A stretch of 64,000 bases of DNA from Strigops habroptila (taxonomy: Eukaryota > Chordata > Aves > Psittaciformes > Psittacidae), in contig NC_044288.2 in assembly GCF_004027225.2 (NCBI RefSeq), forward strand, positions 5,321,719 to 5,385,718, written 5' to 3'. The position numbers were made by a program, and so were the translations under genes. Positions 37,301 through 55,909 of this stretch are shown piece by piece. The notes beneath the pieces are model-generated. The model ran no database searches, was not told the origin of the DNA, and was given only the letters and a program-made list of their open reading frames with translations. Position 1 is the first letter of the stretch. Every line of letters begins with the position of its first letter.

Positions 37301-39901
37301 GAATCTGTTCAGGGACTCACCTATTTCACAGGGGGAAAAGGGTTAATGTGGTCCTGCTGTAGTTTCTCTCCATTCATGACTTGCTTGGCTGGTTCCTCTC
37401 TGTTGCCACACACATGCTGCCACAGCTTAATCTAGTTTAGCCATAAGAATTTGAACTTTGCCGAAGCAGCAGCTTGGTTTTGAAAGATTATTCCGAGAAG
37501 TCCTATTTAGCAGCATGACTAAGAGTGCTCTCTTGGAAGGCTGATACTTAGGCTATGGATTAGAAATCTGTTGGTTTTCTGGGTAGCAGCATTGCATCCT
37601 TGGATCTCTCCTTGATGTTGGGTTCTTCCCTGAGCAATACCAAGGCTGCTGTCCCACTTGGATACACCAGCCAGGTCTCCATGCACGTACAGGAGTATCC
37701 CAGCTTTTCCAGCAAGCCCAGTTTTAGCAAAGCTCATTGACCAGCTGTGTGAGGATTGAGATGTCAAGGTTAAGTGTTACGTTTTGTCCCTTCGTGCAGC
37801 ACACAAGCTCAGTAACTCCAGAGACAGGATTACTGTGACATGTTTTTCAGGTGCAAAGGCTGTGGCTTTGCTGCTGGGATCCACTGGAGACTGATCACTT
37901 CTCAGAGGTGATTCCATTCTGTGTTACAGCATTCTTTTATTGATTATTTTCTCTTTTGCAGAATCCCAAAGCAGCTGAGTGAAAAAGTGTTTGCAAAGTC
38001 CATGCAGAAGCCTGGAGAACCCAAAGAAACTGAAGACAGAGGTAAATCAAGACTAGTAGATGTTCTTAATCTACATTTGGAAATGCTGTAAGCATGAGAA
38101 GAGAGTGAGTTAGGGGGAGGAGAAGCATTTGTTAGCTTCTGATTGCAAGTTTGTTCCGCTAAAGCTAGTTAAATCTTTCCATAGCTAACCTAAGGGCTCC
38201 TTGATGACCTTTGCTGTAACCTGTCTGTGGAAGACTTGTCTGTGTAAGTCCCTCTGTTAGAGAATGAAGGTGAAGTGGAGACAAATGTTGCATTTCCAAA
38301 AGAATGGTGCTATGGGCAGCTTGCAGCCTGAGCAGCTTGTGTTCCCCATGGTGTAATGTTACACAGAAGGGAGTGGAAGGGGTTTACGACGTTATAAAAG
38401 CACAAGCGATACTCCAGGCTATAGGATTTACTGGGGTGACTTCAAGAGTCTGTGGCTTCAGTTTCCATCGTAAGTTTGATTAAAGGCAAGACTGACGTAG
38501 GAGAACCCTATTGTGCCAGGACTGTGAAGTTCTTCTGGATTTGCATGGGGCTTTAAGCAGTCTCAGGGGCAGTTTCATAGTACTAGTGAGTGATCTTCTG
38601 GTGAGGAACATGCGTGCTGTTTGGGTAGAAGCTGTTGAAATTACAACCAAAGGAATGCTTTGCTGAAATAGATGGGATGATGACCCCAGTCTCAAGTTCT
38701 GCAGGCAGATTGGTGTTTTGGAAGGTGCCCCAGTATGTGATGTCTGCTGTTTGCAGGCACCACAGAGAAGAAAAGAAAAAGGAAAGCAGAAGAGGAAGAT
38801 GATGATGATTTGGGTAAACAGCCGTGCAAGAAACTTACATCCAAAGAAGTAAGTGTGTGTTCTTGCAGTACAACAAATGGGCAGGGTGCTAGAGCTGGCT
38901 TTTTGCATACATAGATTGACCATTACCACTTAAGGGCTTTGAGACAGGGCAGTACTAGGAGGGAGAGAGCTCAGGGGCTGTAGCTGAGCGTCCTGGGTTT
39001 GGTGTTCAGTTAAAGCACAACACTGAGGTTGGGTGAATGTGAAGACACGGTGACTTGCTGCTGACATGCAATGTGGCAGGAGCATGTTCCAGCTGAGCAT
39101 AGATCTATAAAAGGGTCCAGCAGGTAACCACGATGGAAAGAGTGTTGAAGGGAAGACTTCTTTGTGGGTAATGGTTCTGCTTTTGGTGTTAACTGGTGCT
39201 GTGAAGAGAGGAAGGTCTAAATCCCGGGAGATGGGAGAATTTGGAACTAGATGAGCAGTCCTGGTCTGTCTTCAGAGAGAGCCACTGCTGGTTTCCCTGC
39301 GTGTTAGTCAAGCCTAAACAATTCTAAATAATTACATGCCAAGTGGAATTGTCTGCAAGACTTCGAAAGGGATTTGTAAGCAAACTTGGATGGAGTGGGC
39401 TTTTTAGGGCATTGCTGTGGGTTGTTGGGGCAGTCAGAGGGGAGCAGATGACCAAATTCTGTTTGTGAGCGTTCCGTCACATCTTCTGTTGAAGACCTCT
39501 TACGTGCCTGTGCACATCAGGTTGCTTCTTGTGTCATTTACTGCTTTTGTAAAGCTGAAAGTTATCTCCCTTCATTTAAGAGCACAGATAGGTTCCATGT
39601 AGATGTCCATATATTCACGTCAGTAATGTTTCCCTTGAAATGACTGTATTTAGGGTATGTGGAATGTAAAGTGGGCGATGTTTGAAAGTTGCAAATGAAT
39701 CCAGGCTATGGATACTGTGGATTTGCTAATGTGGTTTGTGTGTATTTGCAGAGAAGACGAGCTGAGAGGCAGCAGCGCTCCAAGAAAGTCGGAGTCCGCT
39801 ATTATGAAACTCACAACGTGAAAAATAAGAATAAGAACAAGAAAAAAACTGGCTTGGAGGGACAGAGATCAAAGCCCAAAAGTTCCAAACATAAGCAATA
39901 A
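27982..39901 (+). CDS. GNL2: GNL2 / NGP1, nucleolar GTPase for 60S ribosome assembly
   Basis: Sixteen exons join in frame to 721 aa (human 731): 27982-28045, 28119-28203, 29540-29634, 30079-30218, 31536-31720, 32189-32255, 33551-33709, 34265-34378, 35134-35262, 35975-36079, 36187-36345, 36495-36602, 36861-37294, 37962-38041, 38757-38848, 39752-39901. The N-terminal NGP1 domain ([15 protein letters not shown] start) fills about 1-200. GTPase motifs occur in the circularly permuted order of the YlqF/YawG family: DARD (225-228), NKCD (G4, 255-258), GYPNVGKSS (G1, 317-325), then DCPG (G3, 361-364). An acidic segment lies in exon 13, and the basic tail ends in HKQ. The family (yeast Nog2) acts on pre-60S particles in the nucleolus and nucleus. 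Start codon context is caccATGG. An ATTAAA signal sits at 39,913-39,918. Confidence 0.97.
28499..28695 (+). mobile_element. CR1 LINE 3' end in GNL2 intron 2
   Basis: About 195 bp of CR1 3' end, nearly identical over 170 bp to the copy at 30,280. It ends in gctgggatttctcag rather than the perfect octamer tail. Confidence 0.93.
30280..30507 (+). mobile_element. CR1 LINE 3' end in GNL2 intron 4
   Basis: Begins at gaggttgagatgagctc and runs through the conserved gctgaggcgctggcacaggg block to aaaacattctgtgattta. It is 5'-truncated and in the same orientation as GNL2. Confidence 0.94.
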
Positions 39902-40520
39902 TTGCTTATTCTATTAAATTTTACATAAAACAGCTCTAGTATGCAGTGGCTTTTTTTAATATGAAACTTGCAGTTCCCATTCAAAGCCCAGTTTGAGTTG
40001 TCTGCCTCGTTCCCAGGAGTAGCATCTCGCTCTTTGTTTCTGCATCATCTGAAAGTCCTTTATGCAGTTGGAGATCCTGGTATTTCCACATCACCATCTG
40101 AGGCCAGTAAACACTGCATTGGCAAAACAGATCCTGAAGTGGTATTTAGTGGTGGCTGGTCTTGTTTGTTTGATTTTTTTTTTTTTCTGGAAAAATTCAG
40201 ATTTATGGAGGTTTTTCCATGTAATTACAGTAAATTATCTTTCCCATGGCTGTTTGCTGGGTATAACCAGCTAGTTACATAGGTACCTCGAGTGAAGATT
40301 GCATTCACTTCCACTGAGAAGCAATGCCTGGAAAGGTGTTGTAGCCCTTTGTTTCATTAGAAATAACCATGTATTTCTCATCCTAGTTACTGCTAACGGT
40401 ACTGACAAGGGATTTTGATGTATATTTAACACCAACATGCACCTACTTGAGGAAATAACCCCCCAAACACCCTGCCCAAGAATTTTCTATAACATTTTCA
40501 AAGTAAGAACGTTTCAGAGA
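39902..40520. other. Short gap between convergent GNL2 and DNALI1
   Basis: Only 3' flanks are seen: the GNL2 ATTAAA at 39,913-39,918 and, at the far end, the DNALI1 poly(A) signal. No gene lies between, so the two transcripts end within roughly 600 bp of each other. Confidence 0.7.
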
Positions 40521-40538
40521 TGCTTGCATATAGAAATG

Positions 40539-40544
40539 TTTATT
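40539..40544 (-). terminator. DNALI1: DNALI1 poly(A) signal
   Basis: The plus strand reads TTTATT, giving AATAAA on the minus strand about 285 bases past the DNALI1 stop. It is the nearest canonical signal; use is inferred. Confidence 0.6.
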
Positions 40545-40829
40545 GCTTTGAAGGTCATGTAGCATATTACCAACAGGCAAGTCCCAGACATGCTCACTAT
40601 TCAAAGAGCTGAATGCTGAGGCAGCATTGAAAAAAGGTCCAGTAATTAGTGAAGCTCTTGAATTTCAACTCTTCAAGAGAAAAAGAAGGACAGAATCCAA
40701 TTATGCTGCCTTCAGTTACCGGTAAGTGAAAATTCAAGCTTGTTTTATGAAGACAACTCTTTGTTACTAATTGTAAACTTCTTGCTCTGACAGCTCTTCT
40801 GAATGCTGCCTGGAGGATAAGAACAAAAT

Positions 40830-43800
40830 CTACTTATTTGGTGCAATGATGCTTTCAAGTTGGGCCTGAAAAACAAATGAGACAGTAAGTCAAATTAGAT
40901 TCAACCTAAAAAATAAACCCACGGTGCTGTAAAGTGATAAATTATCTGTTTGATATTCAAAGCGAGGAGCTGAGGGATGCTGCAATACTTTTAAGAGAAA
41001 GAGGCCAGGGTTTGTTGTTTTTTTTTTCCCTGAGCTATTCCATTCCTTACTACACATTTTATAAATTAGCTTTTTGCTCTTGGCATACACACTTGTTGCA
41101 TTCTGAGAAGAAAAGAGCTGGCGTTGGTTCCGTACAATGAAAGAGTCGTTTAATAATGTAAAGCACTGAAGAGGAAATTAAATAAAAGCTGTTGAAACAG
41201 TGGTCCGAATTCTCTGATTTCAGGCTGGACTATGTTAGCTGAATTAAAGATTTGGCTCTCTAGCACTTGGAACACAAACTCTGGAACAAAAGTATCTGGG
41301 AACAGCAAGTTTTTCAGTTACTGAGACAACTTGACGCCCAATTAGTAGATTTATCAGAGAGCTACTTGTGCTGGGGGAGCATGTCGTGTGTGAAGCATCC
41401 AGGACTCCTGGGTTGTCCTCTGCTAGAGCTGCCATGAAAAATAAATGACAGCAGCAGTGTATCCACAGCTGTTGGAGTACTTGTAGTTCAAGGAAGAAAC
41501 GTGGGTTCTGTGGCAGTGCATATTTGATCTAACAGTTACTCCATCTTACACCCTAAAACATTTCAAGATGGCCTGAAGGAGTCAATGGTTTTGAAAGGAG
41601 AAGCTGTAGGATGAAGATAAGGAGAGCAGCTCAGGGTAAAGGAAATAGAATCTCAGACTGGTTTGGGTTGGAAGGGACCTTAAAGCTCCTCCAGTTCCAA
41701 CCCCCTGCCACGGGCAGGGCCACCTTCCACTAGAGCAGGTTGCTCCAAGCCCCTGTGTCCAACCTGGCCTTGAACACTGCCAGGGATGGGGCAGCCACAG
41801 CTTCTCTGGGCACCCTGAGCCAGCGCCTCAGCACCCTCACAGGGAAGAGCTTCTGCCTCAGAGCTCATCTCAACCTCCCCTCTAAATGTTCCTTAGCTGT
41901 AGCCAGAAACATTTAACGTTGTTTAGGGTAACATTTTGTCTTTACTCACTGGGATTTTTTCCTTTCAAAAGCAAAGTAATGAGCAGAAGCTCTGTTTTCA
42001 CCAAAGCAGCATGCACAAAATTGCTCCTGTAATTATTTAGTCCCTGCTGCGTAAGTACACAATTGTTCCTATTATGCAATATTTAATGTTAAATGGTGCA
42101 GCTTGTTATCAGGGAGTCAACTGTAATGGCCAGCAGCAAAGAAACAAAACCTCTCAACTTGCCTGCACTAGATTTTCTGATCCGTAGCTGAGAAGGGGTG
42201 CTGGCTATTGTAACCTCACAGTCAAGTTATGCAGAAGCAGATTCCTGGAGTATTGGTCAAGTTTTGAAGCATCTGACTGTGAGAGTTCATCATTTTCTGA
42301 ACAAATTCTGATCTCTCCCTGGCAAACGCGTGTGTATGAGTAGAATTTGGATGGTCTGACTTGCTCTTTGCATCATCAGGTTTACTGGTAGTGACCTGTT
42401 GCTGACTGAGCGAGGAAGCAGAGAATGCAAAAGCACTATTTTTCCCGTTTCATTGAGAATTTAAGGAAAGCAGAACATGAATGCAAACACCTCCATAAAT
42501 GTAACACTTCTAAAACCATAAGGAGAAAGTTATTTCTGTACCTAATTACAAACTGAGAAGTTTTACCATTCCTACTTGAAATAGTCTTTTTGCTTTTAAC
42601 TAACCTTCAGCTGTTGATTGGTTTTTTTCAGGAACTGCACCTCTTCAGTGTGTTTCTTTTCTTCTATCTGCCTCCTCTCGCTTTCACGTTTTTCAATAGC
42701 TTCACATTTAGCTTTCTGGTCACTCACTTGTGCTTCCAGCTCCCGCTTTTCCTCTTCTAGCTCTGCAATCTTGAAAAAGAGTAGAGATCCCTGGAGTTTC
42801 CTTGGTTAATAATCAATACTCAGTTAAGATGGGACAAAGCTGTACCTTGTACAGTCTTTATCACATTCCAGACATAATAGCACATCATTTACTCAGTGCA
42901 ACTAAGCCCTAGGAAAAGAGAGAAGTGTTTTGATGATCTTCACTGCCATCCAGTGGCAATAGGAATAACTGGTTTCATATAAAGCTTTATGTGTAATATC
43001 CCTGTGCTGTATCACGTGCAGAAAACTACGTTATGAGGTTAACAGCCCAACTTACTCTTTTCTCCATGTCGGATTTGCCCTGCTCAGCTTGCAGGGCCTT
43101 CCGCATGCCAAACCCAACGCTGCTCTTGTACAGGGTCTGGTAGGCAGCGATGGTCATTTGGATTTCATCCCTGACCCGAAGGAGCAGCAGTCCTCGCTCG
43201 GCACAGTTGATTGTGACTTCTCGGATCAATTCATCTTTAAAGTAAGGGTACAGCAATCTAGTTAGTCATTTATCTGGGAATGCCGGATCGACGCAGAGCT
43301 TTGTTGTCTTTCACCTGTTCTCTGCACCACGAAAGCAACGTGGATTTATGACAGATAGTAAAATGACTTTCTTTCATATGCTAGCACGTAAAAGCAGAGC
43401 GGTGGTGTAGAACCTGTGGTAATAACAGTGACAGTGATCCACTGAAGCTGTAAGAGCAAACACCTAAAACATTGTAATGATTCTTTGCAGGAGAAGCTTA
43501 CAGAAGAGTCAAGAGCCTCCCGAAGAATCCTGCTCAATCTCAGCACCATGTCATCAGAGAGTGTGTAAGTCTTTAACAGTCACACAGCATTTTAAGTTAT
43601 TTTAAACTATGGGGTTAAGTACAACTAAGGGATTTTTAAGCTCGTTTGCAATTTTTACTGCTTTACAACATGTCTTTTGAGTAATGTGCTTTGTATAGAA
43701 GCTGACAGCTTCAAGTGGCGCTGATGGTCACCTTGGCCTGACCCCCAGAGCCCTGCCAGGGAAGGCAAGGGCAGTGTGGTGGTGGGAAGTGGTGGTCACT

Positions 43801-44447
43801 GCCCTATGGGCTGTGTTAAGCCTCCTTGGAGGAGGGGGAGGAGGAGAGCTGCCGGGGCCTGGCTGTGGGAGCCGCAGCGGGGCACTGACCGAAGCACTGT
43901 GAGTAGAGCTCCCTGCGCACGGGGCAGATGCCGGTCTCCCGCGCCTGCCTCTGCCGCAGCCGCAGGTCCAGCTGCTCCTGCAGGTGGACGACGTCCAGGC
44001 GGGTGCTGGGCGTGCTGGACACCTCCTGCACCCACAGCTTCTTGTCCTCCTGCCATTCCCTGCCACGAGAACCACGGGCTTGTTACCGGGGCACCCCCGG
44101 GGGCGCCCTGCCGGGCACTACCAGGCACGGCGAGGGAGAAGGAGCAGGAGCCGAGCCCCGCTCACCGCGGCGGCAGGATGGCGTTGAGGAGCTCCTGCGG
44201 CTGCTTCCCGCTCTCGGCGGCCGTGCGGGGCGGCGGGACGGGCCCCGTCGGGGCGGGCGGCGCCGGGGGACTCGCCTGCAGCGGGGGGGCCTGCGGAGAG
44301 AGAGAGAGCAGAGCGCGGTAGGCGCGGGCGAGGCGCGGCCGTCCCGGCCCGCCCGGTGCCGCTCACCCCGGGGGAGCGCTTCTCGATGCGGCGGCTGACG
44401 AGCACCGGCGGGTTGTACCGCAGCAGCGAGTCCGGCGGCGGGATCAT
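40830..44447 (-). CDS. DNALI1: DNALI1, axonemal dynein light intermediate chain (p28)
   Basis: Six minus-strand exons: 44447-44367, 44290-44166, 44059-43890, 43234-43056, 42769-42605, 40865-40830. They join to 251 aa (human 258). The start MIPPPDSLLRYNPPVLVSR is nearly the human one. A Pro/Ala-rich linker encoded by exon 2 is the most diverged part. The Ax_dynein_light core covers about 63-200 (LNAILPPREW; TGICPVRRELYSQCFDELIR; CAERGLLLLRVRDEI). Residues about 180-243 form a charged coiled coil, and the tail is SIIAPNK. The last coding exon is only 36 bases and lies beyond a 1.7 kb intron. The protein is a light chain of single-headed inner-arm dyneins in motile cilia and sperm flagella. It shares a 157 bp divergent promoter with SNIP1 that has an X-box for RFX factors. 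Confidence 0.95.
41644..41888 (-). mobile_element. CR1 LINE 3' end in DNALI1 intron 5
   Basis: The reverse complement carries the conserved CR1 block. The plus strand opens with agaatctcagactggtttgg and closes near caacctcccctctaaatg. It lies in the same orientation as DNALI1. Confidence 0.94.
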
Positions 44448-45010
44448 GGCGGCTGCTTTGTCGCTATGGTAACGGCGCCGTGCGCGCACATTCCGCGCAG
44501 GCGCAGAACGGTGCGTGAGTGCGTGGCGTCAAGGGCTTCCGGGCGGCGCAGAGCGCGGGGGCCGGAAGCGGCGAGCACTTCCCTTTGTGGCGGCCGGCGG
44601 CGCCATGGAGGCGGAGGCCGAGCGGCGGCGGGAGCAGCGGCGGCGCCGGGACGTGGCGGTGAAGGCCGAGAAGCGCAGCCCCCGGCGCTCCGCCTCCCGC
44701 TCGGCGCGGGGCAGCCAGTCTCCGCCGGCCGAGGAGCGGCGGGGCAGCCGCGGCAGGAGCAGCAGGTAGAGGCCGGGCCCGGTGCTTGGTGGGTGCGGGC
44801 CTTGCGCGGCACCCGGCCCCGCTCCGCTCCATCGCTCTTGCTCTCATTGTTTTAAAGGTCGCCCAAGAGGAAGAGCAAGTCCGGGCGGAGGAGCCGGTCC
44901 CCGCGCGGCAGGAGGAGCCGCAGCCCGCACTACGCCGCCGTGAAGGTGAAGCAGGTAAATGGCAGTGGCGGTAGCACCGAGGCCCGGTCCTGCCCGCGGA
45001 GGTGTTAGCG
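43830..45010. promoter_or_regulatory. CpG island shared by DNALI1 and SNIP1
   Basis: CpG-dense sequence covers DNALI1 exons 1-3, the 157 bp gap between the two start codons and SNIP1 exons 1-2. The gap contains an RFX X-box (44,460-44,473) and an NRF1-like GCGCAGGCGCAG (44,495-44,506). This is a typical head-to-head bidirectional promoter. Confidence 0.8.
44460..44473 (-). promoter_or_regulatory. RFX X-box in the DNALI1 promoter
   Basis: GTCGCTATGGTAAC fits the X-box pattern GTHNYYATRRNAAC at every position. It lies 13 bases upstream of the DNALI1 start codon. RFX2/RFX3 with FOXJ1 drive motile-cilia genes through such sites, which fits DNALI1. Binding is not shown by the sequence. The site is near-palindromic, so strand is nominal. 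Confidence 0.7.
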
Positions 45011-47060
45011 GGGCCCTTTGCGCGCTTCCCGGCTCCGCAGCGACAGCGGTTCCTGGGGGACTCGGCCGTGAGAGGTATGGATCATAGAACTCCAGGCTGG
45101 TTTGGGTTGGAAGAGACCTTAAAGCTCATCCAGCTCCAACCCCCTGCCACGGGCAGGGACACCTTCCGCTAGAGCAGGTTGATCAAAAACGGCTTCTCAG
45201 GTGGCAGTTATGTTCCACCAGTCAATGCAGTGTGTAGTGTCAGGAGAGGAGGGTCCTGGCAGTTTAACAGCGCGTGCTGCCCACCTCAGGCTTTGCCAGA
45301 AGTTCACATGTGTGCATGAACCCAGCCTGTGCCCTCATGCAGGCTGCCCCTGCGAGCTCCTTTGCTCAGTGCAGGTGATGCACTGCAGTGTGTCTTGATC
45401 TCTGTTCGGTGTGAATTGTGGGAATGCAGATCGCTTGGCAAGGAAAGCGGTTTCTCTCACTTAGCGGTAGGTCCACAGACAACGCGTCCAGGCGCGTGTT
45501 TTCCATGTGTAGGATTGTGATTTTCTTAAAAGCTGAGGTAGATTCGCTGCTCTTTCATGCCAGTTCTGCTGTAAGTGATTGTTCATTCCAGGAGCGAGAT
45601 GATCATTGCCGGAGAGGAAACGAGGAGCGAAAGCAGAGATACCCATCGGAACCAGAACACAGGAGAGACAGGAGTGGTGACAGAGACCGACACAGAGACC
45701 ACGCAGACAGAAGGAAGAACCCAAACGAACGGCCGGGAGCCCGAGGCCACGAGCGAGAGAGGGATGTCCAGAACATCCGTGAGCAGCAAGCAGAGAGGGA
45801 GTTTTACAACGAGAGAAGACGAGAGCATCGACAAAACAACCAAGGCGGTGGTGTGGACCAGAAACCAGAACTGGGGCAATCTGATAACAAACCTAAAGAA
45901 AAACCTGCTGTGAAAAAAGAGAAGCCAAGCTTTGAACTGTCGGGTGCGCTGCTGGAGGACACCAACACTTTCCGAGGTGTGGTGATCAAGTACAGCGAGC
46001 CCCCCGAAGCTCGCATTCCGAAGAAGCGCTGGCGCCTTTATCCTTTCAAAAACGATGAGTTTCTGCCAGTCATGTACATTCACAGGCAGAGTGCTTATCT
46101 CCTGGGCAGGCACCGCAGGATTGCAGATATTCCCATCGACCACCCCTCCTGCTCGAAGCAGCACGCGGTGTTTCAGTACCGGTAAGTACCTCCCGATGGA
46201 ACAGGCTTATTCAGGAAGGAAAAAGCAAAGCAAACAAACCCCCCTTGGATGTGCACAGTGGAGAGGTACAAGTTTGCTGTAAGTGCATTAGAGATGGAAT
46301 TTATGCTGGCTGCTGCACATAATCAAAACCATCTGTAATTCCTTCTATTTAACCACAAGCAGCCATTTAGTAAGACAAATAACACAGCAGGGTTAGCACT
46401 GGGTGTGTATCCTAACTGGAATGATCTGGCAGGTGTAATTGGCAGTAAAAGTGTTTGAGGAAGAGGTTTTATCCGTGTGGCTTTTCACAGCAAAGCATGC
46501 CCGTCTCCTCCGGAGCAGCAGGGGTTGCCTGCTGCTGAAGACAAAGATGCTCTCGTAGGGCACAGCCATCTCTTCTGGTGCAGGAATTGCTTTATGCTAT
46601 CACCAGAAGTTTTAGGAGGTGATGCAGCCTCGGAATCTGCTCAGTCTCACACACTTTCCCATTGCTCTCATCAGGCTTGTTCCGACCTCTGTGGCTACAG
46701 ATGGGTATTAACTGCACCGGGGAAACCCGTCTGCTCTTGGAGCGTGTTTCGTGTCTGGCTGTTGTCATCGAACGGGTGTTGTTTTGTTTCACCAGGCTCG
46801 TGGAGTACACCCGTGCTGACGGTACCGTTGGCCGCAGAGTGAGGCCCTACATCATCGACCTGGGCTCCGGGAACGGCACTTTCCTAAACAACCAGCGGAT
46901 CGAGCCGCAGCGCTACTATGAACTGAAGGAGAAGGATGTGCTCAAGTTCGGGTTCAGCAGCAGGGAATACGTTCTTCTCCATGAATCCTCAGATAAATCC
47001 GAGGCCAACACAAAGGACGATGATGATGATGAGGAGAAGGAGGAAGAGTCTGACAGTTAA
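44605..47060 (+). CDS. SNIP1: SNIP1, Smad nuclear-interacting FHA protein
   Basis: Four exons, 44605-44765, 44858-44954, 45592-46181 and 46796-47060, join to 370 aa (human 396). The first 80 residues are an Arg/Ser-rich nuclear segment (SPKRKSKSGRRSRS) shorter than in human. A charged ERD/RHR region runs to about 195, followed by the near-invariant KPSFELSGALLEDTNTFRG block. The FHA domain spans about 250-345 and keeps its phosphopeptide-binding set: G258-R259, S274-H277 and N309-G310. An acidic tail ends in ESDS. SNIP1 is a nuclear protein that inhibits Smad4/p300 and NF-kB signalling, takes part in cyclin D1 mRNA stability and microRNA processing, and is found in activated spliceosomes. The start is set by the first ATG of the open frame with a ccATGG context. 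Transcription is divergent from DNALI1. Confidence 0.95.
45083..45182 (-). mobile_element. CR1 LINE tail in SNIP1 intron 2
   Basis: About 100 bp, reverse complement of the CR1 3' end (atcatagaactccaggctgg through gctagagcaggttg). It is the most severely truncated of the younger copies. Confidence 0.92.
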
Positions 47061-48258
47061 CAGCTGAGAAGGGAATGGGAAGGGGCAGGAGAGAGAAATT
47101 GCAGTTGAACGTGCGTTGGAGCATCGCAGCACTGATGCCTCTTATTGCCTTAAAGTCCTTTTTCCGTTGCTGTTCTGTTCTCATGGTTTATTTTGGGGGA
47201 CTTTCCTGATTATTCATTTCTGATAGTTCTGCATATTGGGAAATACAGCTCTTTTTTTTGTTGGTTTTTTTTCTTTGCTTTTTCTCCCCAACAAGCAAAA
47301 GAGCACCTGGATGTGAAAGCTCTGATGCTGGGACTACTTCACAGGTGTATGAAGGACATTGCTGCCAGGAAATGACTTAGAACACAGCTGGTGTATTTAA
47401 AAGTATTTTTATTGACTGTTTTGTCATAGCCCTTCGAAAATGCTCCTTAACAGACATATTAGTTAGCAAGTGCCCCCATGAGGTTTGTAACTCCGTAGTT
47501 TGCCAGATTCCTTTGCCTAGTAGGAATTCCAGGCGGGAGAATTTACCTGGCTGGCTACTGAAAAGGTGGGGAAGTTGCCATGCTCTGGGTACTTGCTTTG
47601 CCTTGTGAGGGTATTTCACTGGAATTCACCACCTGAAAATCACGAGGCAATTTGAAACAGAAGTTAAACTCTTCCTGGGCTTTCAGGTGCTGCCGATGTG
47701 GTTTGGGAGCCGAGGTCGGGGTCGTGTTCCCACACATGGTGCTGAGCTTATGCTGCATGTCGAGTGTCTGGGGCTGGAGCCTTTATTTCTGGCAGCACCC
47801 CAGCCCACGAGTAACTTCTTGGGTTTGTTTGCATTACACAGATACCTTCTATGTGGTGACTTGTTTCCACCCGAGTTTGCACTATTTAATTTTCCTTTTG
47901 ATAAAAAAAAAAGATATACAAATCACTTCTCCCCCTATAGAACAACGCTTTAGGAAGAGAATGAACAATTTCACTCTGGAATTACTTGCATCTTTGGATG
48001 TCTTCCCCCCCCCATGGCTTCACAGTGTAAGAAACGTGCATTTCCCACACTGCTCCCGACGGGTGTTTGTTCCGTGGTCGCAGGCTCCCTGACCTGTGCA
48101 CATGTGTGTGCACACGTGTTGCACACATGTTACGTGTTGCACACAGAGTCTGGAACACGGTGTAAATAGGGGTTGTTGCTGCAGGTTTTCAAACGGTAGG
48201 TAGGGTTTTGCCTTGGAGGATCTCCTTTATATATATACTCTAGGGGTTTTTAAATAAA
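47061..48258 (+). other. SNIP1: SNIP1 3' UTR with poly(A) signal
   Basis: No other gene is seen. AATAAA at 48,253-48,258 is the likely end of SNIP1, about 1.2 kb past the stop. An alternating purine/pyrimidine run (48,095-48,146) lies within. MEAF6 starts only about 430 bases further on. Confidence 0.6.
48095..48146. repeat. GT/CA-rich alternating purine-pyrimidine tract
   Basis: Imperfect repeats of gtgcacatgtgtgtgcacac type followed by gttgcacaca motifs. Such tracts can form Z-DNA or short hairpins; nothing shows that this one does. Confidence 0.6.
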
Positions 48259-48429
48259 GAATTTGTAAATTTAGCCCTAATTACTTTTAGTTGTAATGTT
48301 TGTCGGGGGTCCCTTTATTTTCCTTTTATGTTCCTTGAAAATAGATGAACTTTCGGTTCTGACGTTGGTACGAACGGCACCAAATATGTTAAAGAACCAT
48401 ATAAAATGGTGTGATTTGTGCACCGGGCC

Positions 48430-55134
<6,705 letters not shown>

Positions 55135-55904
55135 ACTCATCAGTGCTGATGCTTCTGGGATTTAGGTCTGCGTGAATCCCCACTGAGAAAATGCCAGTCG
55201 ACTGAATGAGCACGATGGCAGCTCTCTGGCCAAGTGTCTGCAGATGGGAGTGACTCACTCTAAAGAACTTAGATGGGGGGAGAAAATCTTGGACCATGTA
55301 CTTTGCATCATTTTTAAATCACCTGAGTTGCAGGAAGACTAAGGTGTAGTAGTAGTAGTAGTAGTCCCGAATTCCTGACTATTCTGTGCTTCCACCTCAG
55401 TTGGGAACTTCCTAGAATTGGCTGATGTTGCTGCTGCCACCCCTGTCATCTGCAAACCCATGGAGAGGTATTTCTTTTTCCACTGGAACTGGGCTATGAT
55501 TCAGTATGTCCCATCCATGTTGTAAGACTTACTTAGATTACTTTTGTTGCTGATACTTCTTAGCTTCGTAGTTTTGTTTTTGTTGGTTCTGTTGTGTGGG
55601 TATTTTTTTAAAGCAAAGTGTATAGTTAACAACTGGACTTTTGGTTTCTTTGGTTTAATCCACGTAGAGTGGCAGGTTCTTCAGTTTGTGGAACAGCTCG
55701 TTTGGATTCTTTGTCAGGCAGAGAAGGTGGTGGTTAACCCTTTTCTCTTCAGTTTCATTTTAAACACCATCTCCTAAAATCTACGCAGTGCTTTTAGGTG
55801 CAGGGAAGGCTGGAGCTCGAAGCCATCTTGCTCTTTGCTATCTTTGAGATTGGGTGGATTCTCTTTTTAATACAAACTTATGTCATTTGTACATAAACAA
55901 TAAA
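55135..55904 (+). other. MEAF6: MEAF6 3' UTR with poly(A) signal
   Basis: AATAAA at 55,899-55,904 follows the stop by about 765 bases. A (TAG)n microsatellite sits inside at 55,346-55,365. No other gene is seen. Confidence 0.75.
55346..55365. repeat. (TAG)n microsatellite
   Basis: Six consecutive TAG/GTA triplets in the MEAF6 3' UTR. Confidence 0.85.
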
Positions 55905-55909
55905 AGTTA

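Noticed and set aside
48296-48410. Stretch between SNIP1 and MEAF6 resembling an LTR edge (tgttaaagaaccatataaaa)
   Set aside because: No second LTR, primer-binding site or target duplication could be shown; left as unexplained intergenic sequence.
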